A stretch of DNA of 64,000 nucleotides from Acinetobacter calcoaceticus (GCF_016508255.1 NZ_JADVKT010000001.1:372001-436000); one strand, 5' to 3'. Numbered from the stretch's first letter, positions 1 through 8,859 are shown. The notes: generated from the letters alone by a model not told the origin. Program-made: numbers and translations.

Positions 1-145
1 GTGAAACTATGTTTAAGGGCGATTATTAGTTTTGAGAAGAAGCATCCTAAAAACAAAATGACTTAAATCACGCGAAAATAAAAATTTAGAGTATCCCTAT
101 GAACAAGAAATGTCTTTATTTTCATGTTCGTAATTAAGTAGTCAT

Positions 146-171
146 AAAAAAAGCCCTTACGGGCTTTTTTT
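146..171 (-). terminator. Rho-independent terminator of gltS
   Basis: An 11-bp stem (AAAAAAAGCCC with GGGCTTTTTTT) closes a TTAC loop immediately after the gltS stop codon. A- and T-runs flank both sides, so it can work in both directions. Bases 1-66 read open as a 21-codon tail on the + strand that could end a gene lying left of the window, but nothing in it is recognisable. Confidence 0.85.
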
Positions 172-172
172 A

Positions 173-1408
173 TTAAACAACAAATTTCAACATGAGCTGA
201 ATGACTGTCGCATTAATTAAGTCGACAAAAAATGCACCACAAAGCGGAACAATTAAAAATGCCTTATGCGATGGACCATACATATTGGTAATGGCCTGCA
301 TATTTGCAACCGCTGTTGGCGTTGCACCCATACCAAAACCACAATGCCCTGCCGATAAAACCGCAGCATCATAGTTTTTGCCCATCACACGGAACGTCAC
401 AAATGCCGCATATAACGCCATGGTAATGGTTTGAGCACCTAAAATAACAACAAGTGGTCCAGCTAAGTCAGCAAGCTGCCATAATTTTAGTGAAAGCAAA
501 GCCATTGCTAAATAAAGTGACAATGAGGCATTACCAAAAACATCAATCGCGCGATCAAAAATATCAACCTTTAATACGCTTTCTAAAATATTTCTTAAGA
601 TTACACCGCCGCCGAGTGCCCAAACGAAGGTTGGTAACTCAAACCAAGTTCCCTTACTAAAGCCTGTCATAAATTCAGCAAATGCCAAACAAGCAGCAAA
701 CATACCTAATGTGGTAATTGCATTGTCAGCAGTAATTAAACGAACTTGATGAGGATTTTCAAACGGCGCAAGGTCATCCGAATTTTGCTCAACATGGCCA
801 TCACGATGTTGGATTTCAGCATTGGTTTTCGGTTGTGCAAGGCTATAGCGGTTAATCAGCAATTTTGCTAACGGGCCACCAATCACACCACCAATAATCA
901 AACCAAAAGTCGCACTCGCCATACCAAGTGCCAACGCACCTTGAATACCATGCTGAGTTTCTAAAATTTCACCCCATGCCCCTGCTGTACCATGACCACC
1001 GGTTAGAGTAATTGAACCTGCAATTAATCCAATAAGTGGATCAAGACCAAGTAAAGTCGCAAGACTCATACCTACAGCATTTTGAACAACAATGAATGAT
1101 GCAACACAAATTAAGAAGATGACTAAAGCCATACCACCTTCTTTAAGCTTCATAAAATTGGCGCTTAAGCCAATTGAAGCAAAGAATACGAGCATAAAGC
1201 TAGTCTGTAATTCGCTACTAAAAACAATACTGTATCCCCACAATGTGTGAACAAGTAAAGAAATTACCGCAGCCACCAAACCACCCGCAACTGGTTCGGG
1301 AATATTGTAGCGTTTTAAAAAATCAATTCGATTAACAAGAAAGCGGCCTAACAAAAGGACAATGACCGCGGAAATTAGCGTATAAAAACCATTAAAAACA
1401 AATTCCAT
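173..1408 (-). CDS. gltS: Sodium/glutamate symporter GltS
   Basis: The product is a 411-residue inner-membrane protein with about ten hydrophobic segments. It carries the glycine-rich re-entrant stretch typical of the ESS/GltS family (TLTGGHGTAGAWG, about residues 133-145) and its C-terminal counterpart (GHCGFGMGATPTAVANM). GltS imports glutamate with sodium. Length matches the family (about 400). The start is an ATG, and the gene is monocistronic with a strong terminator at its end. The 359 bp upstream are AT-rich and hold its promoter region. Family assignment is firm; substrate is by homology. Confidence 0.93.
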   Translation of the reverse strand: MEFVFNGFYTLISAVIVLLLGRFLVNRIDFLKRYNIPEPVAGGLVAAVISLLVHTLWGYSIVFSSELQTSFMLVFFASIGLSANFMKLKEGGMALVIFLICVASFIVVQNAVGMSLATLLGLDPLIGLIAGSITLTGGHGTAGAWGEILETQHGIQGALALGMASATFGLIIGGVIGGPLAKLLINRYSLAQPKTNAEIQHRDGHVEQNSDDLAPFENPHQVRLITADNAITTLGMFAACLAFAEFMTGFSKGTWFELPTFVWALGGGVILRNILESVLKVDIFDRAIDVFGNASLSLYLAMALLSLKLWQLADLAGPLVVILGAQTITMALYAAFVTFRVMGKNYDAAVLSAGHCGFGMGATPTAVANMQAITNMYGPSHKAFLIVPLCGAFFVDLINATVIQLMLKFVV

Positions 1409-1767
1409 ATATACTACTTTCTAATTACATTCCTAAGAGATTGTAAAATAATTATATTTTATTTTTTAATCTGTAAAAAAAACACAAATAAACTTTACAA
1501 AATTACCCTACCAATTAATTTTCACTATTCTTAAAAAAATCTTAATTTTTTAAGATTTTTATACAAAAATAGTCAGAAAAATAAATTTATTTATTAATTT
1601 CAAATAATTAATAAAAATTATTCTTAATTATGAATAATTACTCCTTGATACCTTAAGCATAAAATACTGTCTTTTAAGCCACTGAACTTAGCCTTCATTC
1701 CCTTTAACATCCACAGAAGAACAGCTCATCATTGCTCTGGGCAACATCTTTATAGGTTCTATATCCA
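1409..1767. other. Intergenic gap gltS / PhaC-like gene
   Basis: This very AT-rich divergent gap holds one clear structure: a hairpin at 1533-1560 (ATCTTAA, loop TTTT, TTAAGAT) flanked by A and T runs, which could terminate in either direction. No open frame is convincing. Promoters of both flanking genes must lie here, but no consensus hexamer pair stands out. Confidence 0.5.
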
Positions 1768-2919
1768 ATGAGTTTATTGCTTAAAGTTCGACAAAACCTT
1801 CCGCAGGTACAATCTATTAAAAGATCCATTAACGAACATGCAGGTAAAAAATTACCTCACATGCTAACGAATGCATCAGATCTATTTTTTAGAACCCCTC
1901 AAATTGCCTTATCTGGAAAAACACCTTTCGATGTCATCTACAAGCATGAAATCATTAGTTTAAGACATTATCGAAATGAAACTGAGGTTTCTACGCATAA
2001 GCAACGTGTACCATTAGTTATCATTCCGCCATTAGCAGTTAACATGCTAATTTATGATTTGTTCCCGACTCGCAGTCTCATACGTTTCTTTTTAGCACAA
2101 GGTTTTGACGTCTATTTAATTGACTGGGGTGTTCCTACGCTCAATCAGGCAAAATATAATTTCGGCACCTATGTTAAGGTTTTCATGCCTGAGATGTTGA
2201 ACCAAGTCCGCATCCATAGTGGACAACAACAACTTTCTTTACATGGCTGGAGTTTGGGTGGCGCACTGTCACTCTGCTATACCGCCCTATTTAAAGATAA
2301 AGATATTAAAAACCTGATTATTTTGGCTTCGCCTATTGATACTCATAAAGCAGGTTACATGGGTAAAGTTTATGGCAGCTTAACAAAACCAGCTCAATGG
2401 GTCCGCAAACATACCCCTTTTCGTATTCGTGAACACGTACCAAGTGAAGTGTTTCATATTCATGGATGGTTAAATACGCTGGGGTTTAAACTCACTGACC
2501 CGATTGGAAATTTAAAAACATATTGGGAACTTTTTAAAAATCTTGATAACCGACAATTTATTATTGATCATGCAACCGCAAGTTCATTTATCGATAACAT
2601 GTTGGCCTATCCTGGTGGGGTTATGCGCGACATTATCCTTCGTTTCTGGATTGATAACGAGTTATCAAATGGTGTAATTAACTTCGGCGAACTTACGGCA
2701 AATCTAAAAGATATCGAATGTTCGGTGTTAGCAGTTGGTGGTGCTACAGACATTATTGTGACTGCTGATGCAGTTAAGCCGCTCATGGATTTAATTAGTA
2801 GCCGAGATAAAACATTTAAGGTCGTACCAGGTGGCCATATGGGTGTAGTTTCTGGAAGCCAAGCACCTGCCACCGTCTGGCCTGAAATTAGTCAGTGGTT
2901 AGTTGAACGCTCAAGTTAA
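1768..2919 (+). CDS. PhaC-like alpha/beta hydrolase with Ser nucleophile
   Basis: The 383-residue protein resembles class III poly(3-hydroxyalkanoate) synthase PhaC: the YLIDWGVP segment (about 116-123), the lipase-box region HGWSLGG (159-165), a late GGATD acidic residue and a GGHMG histidine near the C-terminus. True PHA synthases use Cys in the box (G-X-C-X-G); here the nucleophile is Ser162. I see no phaA, phaB, phaE, phaR or phasin gene nearby. It may therefore be a lipase or esterase derived from the synthase fold. It has no signal peptide, so it is probably cytosolic. It is monocistronic with its own terminator. Confidence 0.75.
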   Translation: MSLLLKVRQNLPQVQSIKRSINEHAGKKLPHMLTNASDLFFRTPQIALSGKTPFDVIYKHEIISLRHYRNETEVSTHKQRVPLVIIPPLAVNMLIYDLFPTRSLIRFFLAQGFDVYLIDWGVPTLNQAKYNFGTYVKVFMPEMLNQVRIHSGQQQLSLHGWSLGGALSLCYTALFKDKDIKNLIILASPIDTHKAGYMGKVYGSLTKPAQWVRKHTPFRIREHVPSEVFHIHGWLNTLGFKLTDPIGNLKTYWELFKNLDNRQFIIDHATASSFIDNMLAYPGGVMRDIILRFWIDNELSNGVINFGELTANLKDIECSVLAVGGATDIIVTADAVKPLMDLISSRDKTFKVVPGGHMGVVSGSQAPATVWPEISQWLVERSS

Positions 2920-2937
2920 TCGTTTTAGATAGTAATG

Positions 2938-2972
2938 AAAACCAGCCTAGTAAAACATAAGGCTGGTTTTTA
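2938..2972 (+). terminator. Terminator of the PhaC-like gene
   Basis: A perfect 11-bp stem (AAAACCAGCCT / AGGCTGGTTTT) starts 19 bases after the stop codon and ends in a U-run. Confidence 0.85.
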
Positions 2973-3597
2973 GCATCTTAATTTTTTAAATTTTTGCACA
3001 AATCTTCTAGAACTGATTTCATCTATTTCGTACCGTTTCAGGGCTAAACTTCAAAAACTATGGGCTGGTTATGACTAACTAGGTTGATATTTCAAAAGAT
3101 ACCAATACGGTTATTGAAACAATCCATGCCCATTTTACTGGTCATGCCTATCTTCAAAATTAAAAAACCAATTATTGCATCTTATAGTCCCTTTCCCCCA
3201 AAGTAGTCGAAATTGAAAATCTCACCGCCTTTTCATTATTAGTAATTAAAAGTTCTTAAAAAAAACAAATGAGAAAATCCATATTTTTTAATCATCATAT
3301 TTCCTCAGATATATAACTTTTAATTATTAAATTAAACTTTACTTAATATCTATTTTTATCAATCGATAAAAATTATTTTTCAAAAGAGATAATTTTTGTA
3401 TTCAATTTCTTATTTAGATAAATTTACCGATCAAATTCGATGTTAATTTTTGTTATTAATGTAAAGTTCACTACAACCTCAAATAAACATAAGAATTTGT
3501 AAAATATAAATTTTTATTAAAATTAACTTTGTAAAATTTGATCATTTTTTATACATTTGTAGGCAATTTCTTACAATCATGTAAGCCAAAGCTTATG
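2973..3597. other. AT-rich intergenic region, no gene seen
   Basis: About 625 bases with no credible gene. One stretch around 3080-3210 is less AT-rich and reads open for short distances in two frames, but has no start, ribosome site or recognisable motif. It could be the residue of a lost gene; that cannot be shown here. Confidence 0.4.
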
Positions 3598-3617
3598 TTG
3601 CAACTAATTGTTTTTAT

Positions 3618-3804
3618 TATAATTAATTTCAGTACATATAGGCACTCTTCACTATTAAATAGAAAGCTTAATATTAATAAAGAGATCTGGAGAAAATGAT
3701 AAAGCAATCTTTATTAATATAAAAACTCTCAATAATAGAAAAAGAATCTCAAAAAATTAATATGTACTATCTTTCCTCTGGAAACAGAGGAAAGATATTT
3801 TTTT
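3618..3804 (+). ncRNA. Candidate structured RNA or leader with micro-ORF
   Basis: A TATAAT box at 3618-3623 (no good -35) is followed by a perfect 12-bp inverted repeat (3671-3682 with 3709-3720). Its 26-base loop holds GGAG and an ATG. That ATG (3696) opens an 8-codon frame, MIKQSLLI, ending at 3722 inside the 3' arm. A perfect 11-bp hairpin follows (3769-3779 with 3786-3796, loop GGAAAC) with a run of U. No upstream gene needs this terminator, because the PhaC-like gene already has one. The unit is either a small RNA of about 175 nt or a leader/attenuator for the membrane protein starting at 3828. Existence of the structures is seen; function is inferred. Confidence 0.5.
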
Positions 3805-3827
3805 AATCATCAGATAGGGTATAGAAA

Positions 3828-4151
3828 ATGTTTATTGCAAAAAATATATTTGTATATTTACTATCAATGTTAGCTTTATGCTTACTGATTATTTTATTCA
3901 ACCATTTAGGCATGAATGAAACGACTAATCTATTTATTTCTTCGGCACTCTTTGGCATATTTATTACTTGGTATTACAAAGGTAATGGCCTATGTCTTGC
4001 TCTGTTTAGCTTTTTTTATTGGGCAATGTTTGTCATTAGCCAAAGCTTAGAAGTGATATGGATGTTCTCGACTTCGGTAATCGTATATTTAGTCATGACT
4101 AAAATAATTCCCAAGTTCAAGACCATCCATATTAGTATGGCATTCAAATAG
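3828..4151 (+). CDS. Small four-helix membrane protein, unknown function
   Basis: The 107-residue protein is almost entirely hydrophobic, with about four membrane segments (roughly 7-25, 35-50, 55-72 and 76-92) and a basic C-terminal tail (IIPKFKTIHISMAFK). I do not recognise a family. It lies directly downstream of a strong hairpin terminator, so its expression may depend on read-through of that leader. Its TAG stop abuts the TAG stop of blsA on the other strand with no spacer, the six bases TAGCTA serving both, so the two genes converge without a terminator between them. Confidence 0.6.
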   Translation: MFIAKNIFVYLLSMLALCLLIILFNHLGMNETTNLFISSALFGIFITWYYKGNGLCLALFSFFYWAMFVISQSLEVIWMFSTSVIVYLVMTKIIPKFKTIHISMAFK

Positions 4152-4622
4152 CTAAAATGGATTCACACCTCGATTGACCATCCCAACTTTCCTAAATGTA
4201 TTAATCTTGCTTTGCTCAGCAATCAGTAATTCATTTAAGAAAATTTTGAGGTTTTCCTGATCGAGCCGAATAGGATTAAAGCTATTTTCTCCCATATTTA
4301 CAAAGAAAGATTCAATATTTGTATTACGCTGTACATATTTCATTGACCAACGCTGAAACGAGTTCTCCTCAATGGAATATGTACACAGCCATTTAATATT
4401 GTAGTGTCTTTGATCATTTTTAATTTTTTCAAATAATCTTTCTACTACATCTTGCTCGCCTTCCAAGCATTGAAAAAAAGCATTGTCTGCATAATAGAGT
4501 ACGCCACAAATCTGATTTAAATCATTAAAATCTCTAGCTTCTGTCAAAATATCACGTAAATCTTGTAATAAATCTTCATTTTTTTCATTTCGTTGGCTGG
4601 CATAACACAGTCGAACGTTCAT
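4152..4622 (-). CDS. blsA: BLUF-domain blue-light sensor BlsA
   Basis: This 156-residue protein is a short BLUF photoreceptor that binds FAD. Key BLUF residues are present, counted from the chosen start: Tyr7 in RLCYASQ, Asn33 in the helix before QICGVLYY, and Gln51 in FFQCLEG; WSMKYV follows near 103-110. The start is the second Met (4622), which gives the known BlsA numbering with Gln51; an in-frame ATG two codons upstream exists. There is no output domain, so signalling is by protein contact. In A. baumannii, BlsA controls motility, biofilm and iron or acetoin responses to light and temperature. Confidence 0.9.
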   Translation of the reverse strand: MNVRLCYASQRNEKNEDLLQDLRDILTEARDFNDLNQICGVLYYADNAFFQCLEGEQDVVERLFEKIKNDQRHYNIKWLCTYSIEENSFQRWSMKYVQRNTNIESFFVNMGENSFNPIRLDQENLKIFLNELLIAEQSKINTFRKVGMVNRGVNPF

Positions 4623-4790
4623 TAACAATTCCGTGAAATATAAATTTCTTTATCTAAAGATTTTCCAATCTAACATATATCTCTTCCTGATAATTCATAT
4701 TTCGCCCCCACACTAAACATATGCCCTAAATAGACACTCATTAGTGATGGCAAAAACTTATTAGACTTACAAACTATTAGTTATAAAATA

Positions 4791-4820
4791 AAAAGCCCTC
4801 TTATCGAGGGCTTTTATAGC
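4791..4820 (-). terminator. Second hairpin downstream of the cold-shock gene
   Basis: A 10-bp stem (AAAAGCCCTC / GAGGGCTTTT, loop TTATC) lies 86 bases beyond the cold-shock stop and after that gene's own terminator. The longer U-run is on the - strand side, so it would back up csp termination before blsA. It could also terminate a short RNA between the two hairpins. Confidence 0.7.
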
Positions 4821-4860
4821 TTTTAAAAGAGCAATTGTATTTCTTTTAAAAACCGCAATA

Positions 4861-4888
4861 AAAAAAAGCACTAAATAGTGCTTTTTTT
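4861..4888 (-). terminator. Terminator of the cold-shock gene
   Basis: A near-perfect palindrome of 13-bp arms (AAAAAAAGCACTA / TAGTGCTTTTTTT) begins 12 bases after the stop codon, with a U-run on the - strand. Confidence 0.85.
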
Positions 4889-4900
4889 CTTACTGAAATA

Positions 4901-5110
4901 TTATTGTGGAATAATATTTACAGCATTTGGGCCTTTTTGCCCTTGAGTAACGGTAAACGTTACACGTTGACCTTCATGCAAAGTTTTGAAGCCTGAGCCA
5001 GAAATTTCTTTGAAGTGAGCGAACACATCTGGACCATTATCTTGTTGAATGAAACCGAAACCTTTAGTTTCGTTAAACCATTTTACTGTACCACTTACTG
5101 TATTAGACAT
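4901..5110 (-). CDS. Cold-shock domain protein
   Basis: The 69-residue protein is a single cold-shock domain that binds single-stranded RNA or DNA. RNP-1 (KGFGFIQ, about 16-22) and RNP-2 (VFAHF, about 29-33) are intact, and the length equals CspA-family members. It probably acts as an RNA chaperone. AT-rich DNA upstream (5111-5270) probably encodes a long 5' leader, as is common for csp genes, but no defined cold box was identified. A second family member lies at 30102-30314. Confidence 0.9.
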   Translation of the reverse strand: MSNTVSGTVKWFNETKGFGFIQQDNGPDVFAHFKEISGSGFKTLHEGQRVTFTVTQGQKGPNAVNIIPQ

Positions 5111-5661
5111 GATATATCCTACTGATTTCTAATATTTTAGAGCCATTGGTTAATGACACTAACATAACTTTGAAAAAAGAATAACAAATTGAGCTTAAGA
5201 TCTTAAAAAACGAAGGATTATGACTAAAACTACGATACTTTAAAGAAGATTTACTAACAAGACTTTTTTCTAGTTAAGAGCATGATACACCAAATAAATT
5301 TCTATTCAAGAGTTTTATACAATTTTTTTTATAATTTAAAATAAAAAATCTAAAATATAGTGCTGTAAAACAAGCAGCTATAACTAAAAAATAAAAGTGA
5401 AAATTTCTCAAAGCTCCAAACATACAAAAAAACAGAATAAAGAAATTAAATTTCAATAACTTAAGGTAATTTAATCATATTTACACCTTGAGAGTATTGC
5501 ATTCCCTTCGATGCACAGGTTATTTTAAATACACAAAGTTGTATATACATGTAAAGCTATGAATATACATTCATATATTCAATTTATCTATTTTTTGAAT
5601 TGTATATGTCATAAAACTGACCGTTTTACCTAAAACTTTAAACTCAGAACAGGAAGTTAGT
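5111..5661. other. Intergenic, AT-rich, csp leader side
   Basis: This segment should hold the cold-shock promoter and leader. A 60-codon hydrophobic frame on the - strand (5274-5456) looks like a chance product of A/T-rich DNA. No other structure was seen. Confidence 0.4.
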
Positions 5662-5760
5662 ATGGAGCAAGATGTAGTTGCGAAACATCTTCACAAAATT
5701 AAATTTATAAAGAATGTTCAATCGACTTCCTCCACCCATGGAGCGTTAGCAATCATGTAA
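5662..5760 (+). CDS. Possible 32-residue small protein
   Basis: An ATG preceded at a sensible distance by AGGAAG opens a 32-codon frame (begins MEQDVVAKHLHKIKFIKN, ends at a TAA at 5760). It is basic and has no membrane segment or recognised motif. It could be a real small protein, the remnant of a longer gene, or a chance frame. It lies about 170 bases before the porin gene and on the same strand. Confidence 0.25.
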   Translation: MEQDVVAKHLHKIKFIKNVQSTSSTHGALAIM

Positions 5761-5933
5761 ATTTTGATTTTATCTCTTCTTAAAAAACTGACATGGATGA
5801 ACAGTTCAATCTGAATAGTAAATATAGACGATGGGATATCGTAGAGATTGGCTGTCATAAAGAAATGTAATTCGCACAGCGTAAAGCCCCCTCTTTACAG
5901 AGATGGCTTCTAAAACATAAAGGACTATTAAAA

Positions 5934-7094
5934 GTGAAGTTTACTAAACTTGCAGTGATCTGCTCAAGCATCATTGCAGCCTCAACTCACGCCTCTGATT
6001 TAACCATTGGAAATCCAGCCTCAACGCTGGGTTCACTAGAACTATCAGGCTATTTAAGAGCCAAATTCCAAAGTAAAGATTATTCAGAGGACGACCACCA
6101 TATTAATTTTAATTCTGCAAAAATTAATCTCGATTATAAGTCTCTCTTACTAACTGGGCATATGGAATATCGCTGTTATCAATTTAACAAACTATGCGAT
6201 TTCTCATCTTTAGTTGATGGTTGGTTAAACTATGAAGTCAATTCTAAGCAGAATCTAACAGTTGGAATTCAAACTTTACCGTTTGGCCCATCTCGCTACT
6301 GGGAAAGCAATTATATTGGTGGAATTAACACCCAAGTCGGTATTGAAGATATTCATAATTTAGGCATTAACTATCAATTTAAGCCTCTAAACCACACAAC
6401 CATAGACCTCGCTTACTTCCCGTCCGATGCAGGCACATATCATGGCTCAAATGCTGAAGCATCGCGCTACACTGCAAATTATATTAGAACTGATAACACC
6501 CAACTAACGAGCCTTGAAGAAAAGAAAATGTGGGTGGGTCGAATTAATCAAGACTTAAACATTTTAAAAAACGATCACTTAAAAACTTCTGTGGGAGCTT
6601 CGTATTGGTATTCGGATATAGAAAATAAGCGAAATGGAAATAACGGACACAGAGAAGCATGGTCTGCCTTTAGTCAAATTGCTTACGATAATCTGCAATT
6701 TCTCTTAATTGGCGGACAAAATAAGGTTTCAACAGGAGATATAGTAAACCCAGATATATCAACTATGGGCGCATTTGATGATATCTATACTGTTGCAAAT
6801 CAAGGCACATTTTATACCGCGGACCTTAGTTATACTTTTAAAAATGTCTATCCAAACTTAAATATCACTCCCTACTTGATGTTTAGCCTTTATCAAAAAG
6901 ATAAGCAAGATTTTAAAGACTCCTCTCGAAATGTAGTTGGAACCGCTTTTGAATATAAGAACTTAAGTCTCGTTGCTGAATATATTATGGGCAAAAATGA
7001 TCCCCTTATCGGTGGAAGCTATGATGCTCTTTCATATGGCGATACAGGCTCAACGAATAATTTGTTTAATTTAATTTTTAATTATTACTTTTAA
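5934..7094 (+). CDS. Outer-membrane porin-like protein
   Basis: The 386-residue protein has a signal peptide (about 1-20, cleavage after THA-S), alternating beta-strand pattern throughout, and a C-terminal phenylalanine after an aromatic-rich last strand (NLIFNYYF), the usual BAM recognition end. Features such as the early LSGYLRAKF strand recall the Gram-negative substrate-specific porins. The start is a GTG preceded by AAAGGA. The gene is 17 bases upstream of an exported M20 amidohydrolase, so the pair probably forms an operon in which the porin admits a substrate for the hydrolase. The exact substrate is unknown. Confidence 0.75.
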   Translation: MKFTKLAVICSSIIAASTHASDLTIGNPASTLGSLELSGYLRAKFQSKDYSEDDHHINFNSAKINLDYKSLLLTGHMEYRCYQFNKLCDFSSLVDGWLNYEVNSKQNLTVGIQTLPFGPSRYWESNYIGGINTQVGIEDIHNLGINYQFKPLNHTTIDLAYFPSDAGTYHGSNAEASRYTANYIRTDNTQLTSLEEKKMWVGRINQDLNILKNDHLKTSVGASYWYSDIENKRNGNNGHREAWSAFSQIAYDNLQFLLIGGQNKVSTGDIVNPDISTMGAFDDIYTVANQGTFYTADLSYTFKNVYPNLNITPYLMFSLYQKDKQDFKDSSRNVVGTAFEYKNLSLVAEYIMGKNDPLIGGSYDALSYGDTGSTNNLFNLIFNYYF

Positions 7095-7147
7095 GGACAG
7101 GTGCATAACTCATGGATTATTTATCTTATAACTATTTTGAGAAAATT

Positions 7148-8488
7148 ATGAAAGGATCTCATAAATTACTTTTAGCTACACCATTACTTTTGGCAGCTCA
7201 AATAAGTTTTGCAGATTGGATAAAAGACTCTGTTTCTAAAAATGAATCTAAAACCATTCAGCTCCGCCACCAAATTCACCAAAACCCTGAGCTTGGTAAT
7301 ATGGAGTTTAAAACTTCTAAGTTGGTTCAAAGTGAACTTAAATCTTATGGGATTGAGGTTAAAACAGGTTTTGCCAAAACAGGTGTGATTGGAATCCTCA
7401 AAGGTGATTTACCAGGGCCTGTTATGGCATTAAGAGCTGAAATGGATGCCTTACCAATTGAAGAGAAAACAAATTTAAGTTATGCAAGTAAAGTGAAAGC
7501 AAAATATCAAGGAGAGCTACAACCAGTTATGCATGCCTGTGGACATGATGCTCATACGGCAATGCTATTAACAGCAGCAAAAATACTAGCAGAGAACAAA
7601 AATAAACTTGCTGGCACCGTTGTTTTTGTATTTCAACCCTCCGAAGAAGGAGCCGCTGATTTAGCTGGTTTTAGTCAAGCTGATCAAATTGGCTCGCGCA
7701 AAATGATTACTGATGGAGCCTTAAAAAATCCAAAACCAGAAGTCATGTTTGGTATTCATGTAGTTTCAGGCATACCAAGCGGCAATATTTTTTACAAAGA
7801 TGCAGCTATGTTAAATAGTGCGGATGAGTTTCGTATTAAATTAACGGGGCAACAAGTTCATGCATCGATGCCATGGGCTGGAAAAGATCCAATTGTTGCT
7901 TCTGCTGCTGTAATCAACAACATACAAACGATGATTAGTCGTCGTTCTGATCTGACAAAGGGTATGGCTGTTATTACAGTAGGGCATATTTCTGGTGGAA
8001 CCGCTGGAAACATTATTCCTAAAGAAGTTGATATGGAAGGAACAATCCGCACAAATCAGGAAGATATTCGTCAAAATATTCTTAAGGAATTACCAGAAAT
8101 GGTGACTCATACGGCGCTAGCAAACAATGTTAAAGCCGATATTGAACTCTCCCCTTATGCACCTGTAACGTACAACGATAAAACACTCACTCGATTAATT
8201 GTACCAAGCTTAGAAAATACTGTCGGAAAAAAACAATTGCATGTGATGGATAATAATGCGAGTGCGAGTGACGACTTTGCTCACTATGGAAAGCTGATGC
8301 CTTCCCTTTATATCTCTCTTGGTGCAACTCCCCCAAATCAAGATATGACTAAAGCTGCCCCTAACCATAGTCCCGAATTTATTGTAGATGATGCAACTTT
8401 AAAAACCGGTGTAGAGTCGCATATTCGCTTTATCATGGACTACCCCGCTATTGCCGATCAGGTACAATTATCTTGGAAAAATAAATAA
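7148..8488 (+). CDS. Exported M20 family amidohydrolase
   Basis: The product is a peptidase M20D / hippurate-hydrolase type amidohydrolase. Metal-site motifs are present: HACGHDAHT, PSEEGAAD and GIHVVSG, with a late SDDFAHYG. These enzymes cleave N-acyl or N-carbamoyl amino acids and related amides. Unusually for the family it starts with a signal peptide (KLLLATPLLLAAQISFA, then DWIK), so it should act in the periplasm. I chose the ATG at 7148, which begins the signal sequence; an in-frame ATG at 7112 would add 12 residues. It is cotranscribed with the upstream porin. Confidence 0.82.
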   Translation: MKGSHKLLLATPLLLAAQISFADWIKDSVSKNESKTIQLRHQIHQNPELGNMEFKTSKLVQSELKSYGIEVKTGFAKTGVIGILKGDLPGPVMALRAEMDALPIEEKTNLSYASKVKAKYQGELQPVMHACGHDAHTAMLLTAAKILAENKNKLAGTVVFVFQPSEEGAADLAGFSQADQIGSRKMITDGALKNPKPEVMFGIHVVSGIPSGNIFYKDAAMLNSADEFRIKLTGQQVHASMPWAGKDPIVASAAVINNIQTMISRRSDLTKGMAVITVGHISGGTAGNIIPKEVDMEGTIRTNQEDIRQNILKELPEMVTHTALANNVKADIELSPYAPVTYNDKTLTRLIVPSLENTVGKKQLHVMDNNASASDDFAHYGKLMPSLYISLGATPPNQDMTKAAPNHSPEFIVDDATLKTGVESHIRFIMDYPAIADQVQLSWKNK

Positions 8489-8512
8489 CCATAATGTCTG
8501 AAATTATAGTTT

Positions 8513-8549
8513 GATTGCCCAATACTTTTCGGTATGGGGCAATTCATTT
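8513..8549 (+). terminator. Likely terminator of the porin-hydrolase operon
   Basis: TTGCCC pairs with GGGCAA, and ATAC with GTAT inside it, separated by one mismatch. The U-run is interrupted by a C, so it is a moderate terminator. Confidence 0.55.
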
Positions 8550-8750
8550 AAATAGGTATATAAAACTAAAAATATAATAATAAAAAGTTAATGAACAGCT
8601 TTTGTTGAGCTTTAGAACAAATTTATTTATTTCACAAAATAAGATTTATAAAAAATTGATAAAAGGATATTTAGAATGGTTGTCTAAAATACGAATAAAT
8701 TTAAGATACTAAAATTAGAATGAAATTCTGTTATCAAAATCCAGCCAATA

Positions 8751-8772
8751 AAAAAACTCCAAAAAGGAGCTT
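8751..8772 (-). terminator. Weak terminator of the tRNA operon
   Basis: On the - strand a short CTCC-TTTTT-GGAG hairpin is followed by seven U, 14 bases beyond the CCA end of the last tRNA. Confidence 0.5.
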
Positions 8773-8785
8773 CATTTTAAATCAT

Positions 8786-8859
8786 TGGCAGAGGATCAAG
8801 GACTCGAACCTTGACGAACGGTTTTGGAGACCGTCATGCTACCATTACACCAATCCTCT
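8786..8859 (-). tRNA. tRNA-Trp (CCA anticodon), copy closest to terminator
   Basis: A 74-base cloverleaf including encoded CCA. The acceptor pairs AGAGGAT with ATCCTCT and has discriminator G. The anticodon stem ACGGT/ACCGT encloses CTCCAAA, giving anticodon CCA. The T arm is CAAGG-TTCGAGT-CCTTG. The D arm is short, with weak G-U closing pairs, reminiscent of glycine tRNAs, but the anticodon, A1-U72 and G73 all fit Trp. It is identical in sequence to the copy at 9040-9113. Confidence 0.93.

Noticed and set aside
5274-5456. A 60-codon hydrophobic frame on the - strand
   Set aside because: Composition is what A/T-rich DNA gives by chance (Phe, Leu, Ile, Tyr, Asn); no convincing ribosome site or family.
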